Shown here: positions 1 through 6,479 of the stretch, piece by piece
Numbering within the stretch: the stretch's first letter is position 1
Layout of the letters: each line of letters starts with the position of its first letter
Source: an uncultured Eubacteriales bacterium
GTDB lineage: Bacteria > Bacillota > Clostridia > Oscillospirales > Oscillospiraceae
Reading direction: 5' to 3'
Assembly: GCA_900547405.1 (NCBI GenBank)
Contig: URGL01000046.1
Span: 1-21,915, forward strand
DNA length: 21,915 bases
The notes under the pieces: generated by a model
What the model was told of the DNA's origin: nothing
Seen by the model: the letters and a program-made list of their open reading frames with translations, nothing else
The model's database searches: none
Position numbers and translations under genes: made by a program

Positions 1-58
1 TCGAACCCCCGACCTGCTGATTACAAATCAGCTGCTCTACCAACTGAGCTATACCGGC
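1..58 (-). tRNA. tRNA-Thr (TGT), 3' end cut by window start
   Basis: Read on the minus strand from 58, the sequence gives a 7-base acceptor strand GCCGGTA, then TA, a GCTC...GAGC D-arm, an anticodon stem GCTGA/TCAGC around loop TTTGTAA with anticodon TGT, a short variable loop and the start of the T-arm (GGGGG TTCGA). The T-arm 3' strand, the acceptor 3' strand and any CCA lie outside the window. The anticodon reads ACA and fits threonine. The gene may be the first of a tRNA cluster continuing to the left. Confidence 0.93.
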
Positions 59-86
59 AGGTGTTCCGCTCACTCAAGGCTTTTGT

Positions 87-114
87 ATTATACCATGAAA
101 TCGGGAAATGTCAA
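87..114 (-). promoter_or_regulatory. sigma-A promoter of tRNA-Thr
   Basis: On the minus strand there is a perfect -35 TTGACA (109-114), a 16-bp spacer and a perfect -10 TATAAT (87-92) preceded by TGG, an extended -10. It lies about 29 bp upstream of the tRNA 5' end. It also separates the tRNA from the operon that ends at 180, so the tRNA need not depend on read-through. Confidence 0.85.
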
Positions 115-179
115 GTGGATTTGTAAAAAATGACCTGGGGCGACTGTAGGTGCTGCAGCGGTGTGTGACAGATGGAAGA

Positions 180-1115
180 TCAGGTCTCCGCTTCCCGGAA
201 GGTGGCACCGGTGTAGCCGAGGGATCGGGCTTTGCTGAAGATGGCAGCGAGTTCCCGGTAGAGATGCTCAATTTGGGCCTCTGTGCGGAAGGTGGGGCTG
301 CCGCCGGGCATGAGCTCGGAGGAGTGGAGCATAAACATGACGTAGTCCGGCTCTCCCGGAGCCTGGTTATGACGCAGGACCCCCAGGCACTCCTGGAGAT
401 TGCGGCCATTGGGGCGGAGCCACAGGGTATTGCCCCACTTGGCGTGGATCAGGGCCCGGGCCATATTTTTCGGCGTAGGGGGATCCGGCAGATAGAGTCG
501 GTGGTCGAAATAGACACTGACGGGGTACTCCTGGACAGAGGTGCCCGGGATCCTGTAAGGGCTGTGGGGAGCGCCGCGGTAGTCGGAGCCTTTGCTTCCC
601 TGGGTGCGGCCAGAATGGCCGGACCAATCCATGCCCGGGGTGACGGAGCAGTCGGCCCGGTAGCCGTATTTATCCAGCAGGCGGAAATAGGTTTCGTTGG
701 TGGCCCAGCGGCCAGCCCGATGGGAGATGGGTTTCTGGCCGAAGCAGAGCTCTATCCGCTCCGTCAGGAAAGCGATTTTTTCCTCCATCTGATTTTCCGG
801 ATATTCAATGAGATAGGCGGCGCCGGGATCATTTCCGGCGGGGAGTGGATCTCCGACAGGGGGAGAATTCCAGGCATGAAGGTGCATGCCTATTTCGCAG
901 AGTCCCTGGGCCTGCTTATTTCCGGCAAAGTCCCGGAAAAAGGAGTCGCTGATCATCTCAAAATTGCTCAGATAGGTGGGCTTTAGGCCGTATTCCTCAC
1001 AGAGAGTTTGAAATCTTGGGAGAAAACGGGCATTTTCCGTATGGATGTCCATACCCTCCCGCCAATCCCACAGGTTGTCCCCTTCGGTATCGATGGTGAT
1101 GAAAAAACGTTTCAT
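180..1115 (-). CDS. NodB-like polysaccharide deacetylase family protein (WbmS-like)
   Basis: A 311-residue protein and the last gene of the glycan operon. The start at 1115 is chosen because AAGGAG lies just upstream and the protein then opens with the typical first strand MKRFFITIDTEGDN. A longer open frame reaches 1262 but runs into the preceding gene. Candidate metal-binding positions of the deacetylase fold are D9/E11, the GMHLH motif (H78, H80), SHRAGRW (H132) and a late MLHSSE motif. No signal peptide or membrane segment is visible, so it probably acts in the cytoplasm on a nucleotide- or lipid-linked sugar intermediate rather than on the cell wall. The WbmS-like label is family recognition from the IDTEGDN opening; the substrate is unknown. 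It follows the GT4 gene by 11 bases. Confidence 0.75.
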   Translation of the reverse strand: MKRFFITIDTEGDNLWDWREGMDIHTENARFLPRFQTLCEEYGLKPTYLSNFEMISDSFFRDFAGNKQAQGLCEIGMHLHAWNSPPVGDPLPAGNDPGAAYLIEYPENQMEEKIAFLTERIELCFGQKPISHRAGRWATNETYFRLLDKYGYRADCSVTPGMDWSGHSGRTQGSKGSDYRGAPHSPYRIPGTSVQEYPVSVYFDHRLYLPDPPTPKNMARALIHAKWGNTLWLRPNGRNLQECLGVLRHNQAPGEPDYVMFMLHSSELMPGGSPTFRTEAQIEHLYRELAAIFSKARSLGYTGATFREAET

Positions 1116-1126
1116 ACTGCCTCTCC

Positions 1127-2377
1127 TTATACGTGAACGCCGATCGACTCGGCAATGGTCAGAAACCGCTGCCAATGGGCCTCCGGAGTATATTTCTCTT
1201 CGCAGAGTTTCCGGGCGTTCTCGCCCATTTTCTGGGCTTTTTCCGGATGTTCTGCCAGGCAACGGATGCAGCTGGCGATTTTTTGGGCATTTTTTGGCTC
1301 AAACAGCAGTCCGGTTTTACCGTCTTCCACGAGCTCTGTCAGGGAGCCCAGGTTGGAAGCAATGACGGGCTTGCCGTAAGCGTAGCTCTCCAGGACGACA
1401 TTGGGCATATTCTCATACCACACCGCCGGACAGGCCACACACAGGGCGCCTTTTGTCAGGTCCTCCAGCGCTTCCCCCTTTACGAAGCCGGTGAACCGAA
1501 TCTTGTCCCGGATCCCCAGGGCCTCGATCTGCCGCTTCAGGGCCTCGTCACAGCCTTCTTCTGTTCCGGTGATGGCAAGCTGCACAGGCAGGTCCTTCAG
1601 GTACTGCATGGCTTCCACCACATAGCGGAAACCCTTCTCCTCGCTGAACCGTCCCAGGCAAAGCACATAGTCCCCGGGAGTGAAATTGGGGATGATTTTG
1701 GTGCAATCAATGAAGGTAGGATTCACAAAGACCTTGCGCTCCGGGAAGAAGCCGGACTCTACCAGCAGTTTCTTGGTGTATTCCGGCGGGGTAATAACGG
1801 CATCCACCCGGTCATATCGGTGGAACCGGCGGGTATAGTCGCAGGAGAGGGCCCGGAGGATGGAAAGGGCCTTGGAGCCTTTGACGCAGCGGTGTTTTAC
1901 CATGGGGCGGTAGTCGCCCATCATGCATTCCCGGCATACGTTTTCACCCCGGAGCATATTATATTTGCCGCAGAGCAGCCGGAAATCGGAGATTCGATGG
2001 ATGACGGGGATGCCCTCTTCCTTTGCGGCTTTGAAGATATCCGACGTCAGCTGGCCGGGGATCAGACAGTACAATAGATCCGGCTTTGTCTCCCGAATCA
2101 GAGCTTTGATATTCCGGTAAGCCTGCCGATTGTGGAAGTCGTGATAGGCGCCCTCCAGCAGGTAGCCCAGGTTATGGTTGTTGATATCGAAGTTCGCCCC
2201 TGCCTGGTCGCTGCCTGTAAAATAGCGGCTGTAGGGGGAGGGGACGTTTGTGGGGAACTTGACAGAAAAGGGAATGATTTCTACGCCCTTTTCCTTCGCC
2301 AGCTCCATAAACTTGAACATATAGCGCTCCGGACCGCCTTGAAGATAGAATTTATAGTGGGCCAGGATGATTTTCAT
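1127..2377 (-). CDS. glycosyltransferase family 4, with internal Cys cluster
   Basis: A 416-residue GT-B fold glycosyltransferase. The N-terminal acceptor domain carries the glycine-rich LQGGPERY segment (about 12-19). The C-terminal donor domain has LGRFSEEKGF (241-250), FTGFVKGE (295-302) and the E-x7-E signature (E322, E330 in ENMPNVVLE) that binds the nucleotide-sugar in GT4 retaining enzymes. Residues 136-164 hold four cysteines (C136, C148, C151, C164), which could bind a metal and are seen in some GT4 enzymes. The ATG at 2377 overlaps the radical SAM stop in an ATGA arrangement, so translation is probably coupled. The open frame extends upstream to 2791, but only through coding sequence of the previous gene. 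The protein is cytoplasmic or peripheral to the inner face of the membrane. The sugar transferred cannot be told. Confidence 0.88.
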   Translation of the reverse strand: MKIILAHYKFYLQGGPERYMFKFMELAKEKGVEIIPFSVKFPTNVPSPYSRYFTGSDQAGANFDINNHNLGYLLEGAYHDFHNRQAYRNIKALIRETKPDLLYCLIPGQLTSDIFKAAKEEGIPVIHRISDFRLLCGKYNMLRGENVCRECMMGDYRPMVKHRCVKGSKALSILRALSCDYTRRFHRYDRVDAVITPPEYTKKLLVESGFFPERKVFVNPTFIDCTKIIPNFTPGDYVLCLGRFSEEKGFRYVVEAMQYLKDLPVQLAITGTEEGCDEALKRQIEALGIRDKIRFTGFVKGEALEDLTKGALCVACPAVWYENMPNVVLESYAYGKPVIASNLGSLTELVEDGKTGLLFEPKNAQKIASCIRCLAEHPEKAQKMGENARKLCEEKYTPEAHWQRFLTIAESIGVHV

Positions 2378-3555
2378 TTCCGCTCCCTCTTCATCTGCTC
2401 CTCCAGATCCTGGGCCACGATATCCTCTCCGGAGCGGTCCTTCAGCGCCTCGTTGCTCTTCTGGCTCAGGCCGTTGTCCTTCTGCCCGGCCAGGTCGCAG
2501 GTGGAGCACTGATCCAGCGCTTCTTTGGAGATCTTGCCGTCCCGATAGTCCCGGACGACTTTGAGCTCGTACATGCTGTAGGGGTGCTTCGTAAACAGGG
2601 CCTTGCATTTGTGACAGAGGACCCACCAGGCGGGGACCCAGATATATTTCTTCATGGCGGGGGATACGGAGCCAATCATCCAGCATTCCCGGCCGCAGTG
2701 CTTTACCCGCTGGCGGACGGCGTTGGCCTCCGGGCTGTTCCACAGGGTGTCCCAGTCGGATTCCTTCAGGTTGCCCATGACCTCTTTGCATTTTGTGCCG
2801 TTGCAGGGCATCACATCGCCGTAGGGGTCAATAAAGAAGGTATCCACGCTCATGTCACAGGGCAGCAGACGCTTCTGGCCGTAGATGTAGTTGATGAGGC
2901 CGTGGTTAAAGTAGGCCCGGAACCACTTCTTGGGGCTGCGGGACCGGAGCAGCTCGTTGATCAGGTCTTCAAAGTTTTTGGCAACCATGGGGCGGTCGTG
3001 AATGATGTTTTTCGACTCTACGAAGTAGAAGCTGTTGTGCAGGGAAGCAGTGGCGAACTCCATGCCCATTTCATCGGAAATTTTGTATAGGGGTACCAGG
3101 TCCTGGGCGTTCTTGTCCTGGACGGTCATGCCGAAGCCTACATCCGGGTGATGCATTTCCACCAGCTTTTTCAGAGTGGTGTAGCCACGGTTAAAGCCGT
3201 CGGGGAGGCCGCGGATGGCGTTGTTGGTCTCCTCCAGACCCTCAATGGAGATCCGGATACCAAGCTTGGGAAACTTCTCGCACATGGCAAGGATCCGGTC
3301 CGTAAAAAAGCCGTTGGTGGAGATGACAACCCGGTCTGTCTTGGTGTACAGCTCCCGGATGATGTCCTCCAGGTCCTGACGGATGAAGGGCTCGCCGCCG
3401 GTGACGTTTACAAAATTCATCTGGGGCAGCTTGCGGACGGTCTCCACCGTCAGTTCCTCCTCCGGCTTGGAGGGGGCCTTATACCGGCTGCACATGGAGC
3501 AGCGGGCGTTGCAGCGATAGGTCACAATCACCGTGCCATTGAGTTTTTTAGCCAT
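2374..3555 (-). CDS. radical SAM/SPASM domain protein in glycan operon
   Basis: A 393-residue radical SAM enzyme. The CxxxCxxC motif (C15, C19, C22) binds the 4Fe-4S cluster that cleaves S-adenosylmethionine, and GGEP (53-56) is the SAM-binding motif. A SPASM-type C-terminal cluster region follows, with C233, C251, C256, C287 and C291 around FIDPYGDVMPC. A further tail has two CxxC pairs (C314/C317 and C350/C353), then a charged end of about 35 residues. It lies between two GT4 genes, 2 bases after the upstream one (TAA TC ATG), with ribosome site AGAGGAG. SPASM proteins modify peptides, sugars or cofactors. The context favours a glycan or lipid-linked sugar substrate, but there is no direct evidence. 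No precursor-peptide gene is visible next to it. Confidence 0.87.
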   Translation of the reverse strand: MAKKLNGTVIVTYRCNARCSMCSRYKAPSKPEEELTVETVRKLPQMNFVNVTGGEPFIRQDLEDIIRELYTKTDRVVISTNGFFTDRILAMCEKFPKLGIRISIEGLEETNNAIRGLPDGFNRGYTTLKKLVEMHHPDVGFGMTVQDKNAQDLVPLYKISDEMGMEFATASLHNSFYFVESKNIIHDRPMVAKNFEDLINELLRSRSPKKWFRAYFNHGLINYIYGQKRLLPCDMSVDTFFIDPYGDVMPCNGTKCKEVMGNLKESDWDTLWNSPEANAVRQRVKHCGRECWMIGSVSPAMKKYIWVPAWWVLCHKCKALFTKHPYSMYELKVVRDYRDGKISKEALDQCSTCDLAGQKDNGLSQKSNEALKDRSGEDIVAQDLEEQMKRERK

Positions 3556-3557
3556 GA

Positions 3558-4640
3558 TTATCTCCTCTTTTTCGTGTTTTCATATAGATCCAGGGTTTTC
3601 TGGGCCACCTCGTCCCAGCACATGAGGGCCTGGGAGGGGGCATAGGACTTGCGATTCCGGGAAATTTCCTTCAGCTTCTCCCGCAGATCGTCCGTATCTG
3701 CCTTTTGAAAGAAATAGCTGTTGTCCGGATCTACCCGGTTTTCCTGGATGTCGGATACCAGGCATACCCGGCCGTAGCCCAGGGCCTCCAGAAGGCTCAT
3801 GGGCATGCCTTCAATGTCCGACGGCAGCACGTACAGGTAGGCATTGCTGTAGAGCTCTGCCAATGTTTCTCCCTGGACAAAGCCGGTGAAGAGAATATTG
3901 GGGTCATCCCCGGCCAGAGCCTGCATTTCACGGTAGTAGCCCTCGCTGTGGCCGCTGCCTCCGGCAATGACCAGCTTCTGAGGGATCCCAGCCTGCCGGT
4001 AGGCCTTGATCAGATAGTGGAGCCCCTTTTCCGGCACAATCCGGGCCAGAAATAGGATGTAATCCTCCCGGTGGAGGCCATATTTTTCGGTAATGACACT
4101 GGGAGACCGGAGTGGAAACCGCTCGAAGCCATTGGGGATGCGGGTGGTTTCCAGGCCGTAGGCTTCTTTAAAGTAGTCCTGGTCATTGTCACAGAGGGTG
4201 ATGATGGCGTCCGCATAACGGACCACCATTTTCTCGGAGAATTTCAGGATCTGGTTGCCTAGTCCAGAGAATTTGCTCCGTTTCCAGTCGATACCGTGGA
4301 TGGTGACCAGGACTTTTTTCTTGGTAAAGGCGGTGAGAAAGAGAAAGCAGGTGTTTCCCAGAGCGTGGAAGTGGATCACATCATAATGCCCCCACAGCGC
4401 CTTCAGCGTGGCGAGAAAGGAGGAGACCAGGGCATCGGTGGCCTTCCTGTCAATGGTGAAGACTTCTTTCAGCCGGACTCCGTTCCAGCTTTCGGGAACT
4501 TCCAGCCCCTTCTTTTTCCGCACATATACGGTCACATCCTGGCCCCGCTTGGCAAGCTCGGAGGAGAGTCTGCCTACGACTACGTCGATTCCTCCCTCTC
4601 GGGAGGGAATCCGCTTGGGACCGATCATCGCGATTTTCAT
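3558..4640 (-). CDS. glycosyltransferase family 4 (first gene of glycan operon)
   Basis: A 360-residue GT-B glycosyltransferase. The N-terminus MKIAMIGPKRIPSREGG with GGI at 16-18 is the acceptor-side glycine loop. The donor domain shows FLARIVPEKGL (197-207), IAGGSG (225-230), FTGFVQGE and E-x7-E (E277, E285 in IEGMPMSLLEA). The GT4 family assignment is firm; donor and acceptor sugars are not known. The start at 4640 is supported by GAGGA upstream and lies about 45 bp downstream of a near-consensus promoter. It is the lead gene of four contiguous minus-strand genes (3558-4640, 2374-3555, 1127-2377, 180-1115) with gaps or overlaps of no more than 11 bp, which argues for one transcript for one surface glycan. 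Confidence 0.9.
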   Translation of the reverse strand: MKIAMIGPKRIPSREGGIDVVVGRLSSELAKRGQDVTVYVRKKKGLEVPESWNGVRLKEVFTIDRKATDALVSSFLATLKALWGHYDVIHFHALGNTCFLFLTAFTKKKVLVTIHGIDWKRSKFSGLGNQILKFSEKMVVRYADAIITLCDNDQDYFKEAYGLETTRIPNGFERFPLRSPSVITEKYGLHREDYILFLARIVPEKGLHYLIKAYRQAGIPQKLVIAGGSGHSEGYYREMQALAGDDPNILFTGFVQGETLAELYSNAYLYVLPSDIEGMPMSLLEALGYGRVCLVSDIQENRVDPDNSYFFQKADTDDLREKLKEISRNRKSYAPSQALMCWDEVAQKTLDLYENTKKRR

Positions 4641-4684
4641 ACGTTTTCCTCAATTCCGGCGGAAAAGCCGATTCTTTGTCCATC

Positions 4685-4713
4685 ATTATACCATGGAGCG
4701 CAGAGAAAGGCAA
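4685..4713 (-). promoter_or_regulatory. sigma-A promoter of the minus-strand glycan operon
   Basis: On the minus strand: -35 TTGCCT (4708-4713), a 17-bp spacer and -10 TATAAT (4685-4690) with an upstream TGG extension. Predicted transcription starts near 4678, leaving a leader of about 38 bases to the ATG at 4640. Its -35 lies 28 bp from the -35 of the divergent promoter, so a bound regulator could affect both. Confidence 0.8.
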
Positions 4714-4741
4714 GGAGAAGCGTAGAATCCAGGAAAATACA

Positions 4742-4770
4742 TTGCATTTCCGCGGAAACGATAGTATAAT
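4742..4770 (+). promoter_or_regulatory. sigma-A promoter of the sugar transferase gene
   Basis: -35 TTGCAT (4742-4747), a 17-bp spacer and a perfect -10 TATAAT (4765-4770). Transcription would start near 4777 and give a leader of about 86 bases before the GTG at 4863. Confidence 0.8.
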
Positions 4771-4862
4771 GGCTGTATCATGGGCGTGGTGTGAAAATCC
4801 CGCCCCGAAGTGGAATGTGAAGAGAGTGTTCTCTTTGCCGCCAGGCGGATAGGAGCAAGCGT

Positions 4863-6269
4863 GTGAGAAGAAGAAACATACTGGATGATATGAAATTTTT
4901 GATCCGGGCAGCGGAGGGGATCCTGGAGATCGGGATCCTGACGGCGGTGTTTTACGGAGTCTGGACTGTGGGCTACTGGGGCATCTCGTTCCCGGAGAAT
5001 TTTGGCGGCGGGGCACTGTACTTACTGCTGGCGGTCTATGCCCTGGCGATGACAGCGGTGTTCTCCCTGTGTGACTGCTTTGGCTACGGCCACGCAAAGC
5101 TGATCGATTTGTCAATTTCCCAGTGGATCTCCGTATTCCTGGTGGATGTGCTCACCTTTTTCCTGCTGTGTCTGATCGCCGGAAACCGGGTGCGGATCTG
5201 GCCGATGGCGACGGCCCTGGTGCTGGACGCGGTGCTGAGTTTCGCTTGCTGCTCAATTTTTACCAGGATCTACCATTCCCTCTATGTGCCCCGGAATATG
5301 CTGCTCATCTACGATGATGAGAGTGCCCTGGATCTGAAGTTTAAGATGGATGCCCGGCCGGACAAGTACGCTATCACGGAGGTCATCTCCATCCGGACGG
5401 ATTTTAGTAAGCTCTGCCAGGCGATTGAGCGGCATGATGCCGTGGTCATCAACGACGTGGCGGGGGAGAGCCGGAATCAGATCCTGAAATACTGCTATTC
5501 CCGGAGTATCCGCACCTATGTGGTGCCCCAGGTGACGGACATCATCCTGGCCTCTGCCCAGGACGTGACTCTGCTGGATACGCCGCTGAAGCTGGTCCGG
5601 GGCCGGGGCCTGACGGTTTTTCAGCGGGTTTGCAAGCGCTGCATGGACGTGGTGCTGTGCCTCATCGCCATGGTGGTGGCGGCCCCCATTATGCTGATCG
5701 TGGCCGCTGCCATTAAGCTGGAGGACGGCGGGCCCATCTTCTACCGCCAGGCCCGGGTGACCCGGGGGGGCAAGGTATTCGACATTTTAAAATTCCGCAG
5801 CATGGTGGTAGACGCGGAGAAGAACGGCTACGACCTGACTATGCGGGCCAACGGCCGGGATCCCCGAATCACGAAGGTTGGCCACGTGATCCGGGGCTGC
5901 CGGGTGGATGAGCTGCCCCAGATCCTGAATATTCTCCGGGGAGATATGTCCATTGTGGGCCCACGGCCCGAGCGGGTAGAGAATGTGGAGGCCTACAGCC
6001 AGGAGCTCCCCGAGTGGCACTACCGGGAGCGGGTGAAGGCGGGCCTTACAGGCTATGCCCAGATTTTCGGTAAGTACAACACCACGGCTGAGGATAAGCT
6101 CCGGCTGGACCTGATCTACATCGAGAATTACTCTCTGCTTTTGGATCTCAAGCTGATCTTCATGACGGGGCGGATCCTTTTCAGCAAGGAATCTACCGAG
6201 GGCTTCGAGGTTCAGGAGCAGATGCGCCAGAAACGGAAGAAGACTCTGGAAGAACTGACCAGAAAATAA
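4863..6269 (+). CDS. polyprenyl-phosphate sugar-1-phosphate transferase (glycan-initiating)
   Basis: A 468-residue polyprenyl glycosylphosphotransferase (bacterial sugar transferase, WbaP/ExoY-type C-terminus). It transfers a sugar-1-phosphate from a nucleotide-sugar to undecaprenyl phosphate, the first step of surface polysaccharide synthesis, at the inner membrane. Four N-terminal hydrophobic segments (about 14-36, 50-70, 88-107, 112-133) precede a cytoplasmic region and a fifth hydrophobic segment (about 262-284). The catalytic domain has KFRSM (310-314), then DELPQILNIL followed by RGDMSIVGPRPE (349-370). The GTG start is chosen because AGGAG lies 7 bases upstream; an in-frame ATG at 4890 would lose only nine residues and lacks a good ribosome site. 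It is divergent from the glycosyltransferase operon, and the two probably build the same glycan. No flippase or polymerase gene is in the window. Confidence 0.93.
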   Translation: MRRRNILDDMKFLIRAAEGILEIGILTAVFYGVWTVGYWGISFPENFGGGALYLLLAVYALAMTAVFSLCDCFGYGHAKLIDLSISQWISVFLVDVLTFFLLCLIAGNRVRIWPMATALVLDAVLSFACCSIFTRIYHSLYVPRNMLLIYDDESALDLKFKMDARPDKYAITEVISIRTDFSKLCQAIERHDAVVINDVAGESRNQILKYCYSRSIRTYVVPQVTDIILASAQDVTLLDTPLKLVRGRGLTVFQRVCKRCMDVVLCLIAMVVAAPIMLIVAAAIKLEDGGPIFYRQARVTRGGKVFDILKFRSMVVDAEKNGYDLTMRANGRDPRITKVGHVIRGCRVDELPQILNILRGDMSIVGPRPERVENVEAYSQELPEWHYRERVKAGLTGYAQIFGKYNTTAEDKLRLDLIYIENYSLLLDLKLIFMTGRILFSKESTEGFEVQEQMRQKRKKTLEELTRK

Positions 6270-6292
6270 CCCCTTTTTCCCATTCTAAGCCA

Positions 6293-6338
6293 GAAAAACG
6301 CTGTCATTGCGAACCGGTTCGCAATGACAGCGTTTTTC
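6293..6338. terminator. bidirectional terminator: perfect 46-bp palindrome
   Basis: The arms at 6293-6315 and 6316-6338 are exact reverse complements of 23 bases each. Each arm has an outer GAAAAA/TTTTTC tract and a core CTGTCATTGCGAACC. The T5 tract after the hairpin serves the plus-strand sugar transferase gene, and the complementary tract serves the minus-strand iron operon. The minus-strand stop at 6339-6341 abuts it directly. Confidence 0.88.
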
Positions 6339-6470
6339 CTATTTGCATTGGTGCGGGCAGGTCTTGCAGTCCCCGCAACAGCCGCATTTGCATGTTTTCT
6401 TTCCTTTGCGCAGGGCGGCCACAAAGGCCACCCCCAGCAGAACCAAAACGAAGACACTCTGTAGATTCAT
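6339..6470 (-). CDS. FeoB-associated Cys-rich membrane protein
   Basis: A 43-residue protein that gene finders easily miss. It has one hydrophobic segment (about 5-20, SVFVLVLLGVAFVAAL), a basic stretch RKGKK and a Cys-rich tail with six cysteines (C27, C29, C31, C32, C35, C38) plus H40 and C42. This layout matches the small FeoB-associated Cys-rich membrane proteins encoded next to feoB in Firmicutes. They are thought to help the ferrous iron transporter, possibly by binding metal at the inner face, but the role is not established. It starts 9 bases after the feoB stop, with GAGGTG as ribosome site overlapping the feoB stop region. It ends exactly at the terminator palindrome. Confidence 0.88.
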   Translation of the reverse strand: MNLQSVFVLVLLGVAFVAALRKGKKTCKCGCCGDCKTCPHQCK

Positions 6471-6479
6471 AATTGCACC

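Noticed and set aside
115..179. Terminator between the deacetylase gene and the tRNA
   Set aside because: A T6 tract is present on the minus strand near 126-131, but no convincing GC-rich hairpin precedes it. The GCTGCAGC palindrome has no loop.
2378..2791. N-terminal extension of the GT4 ending at 1127
   Set aside because: The extra 138 residues overlap the radical SAM gene and resemble no domain. The ATGA overlap at 2374-2377 gives a proper start.
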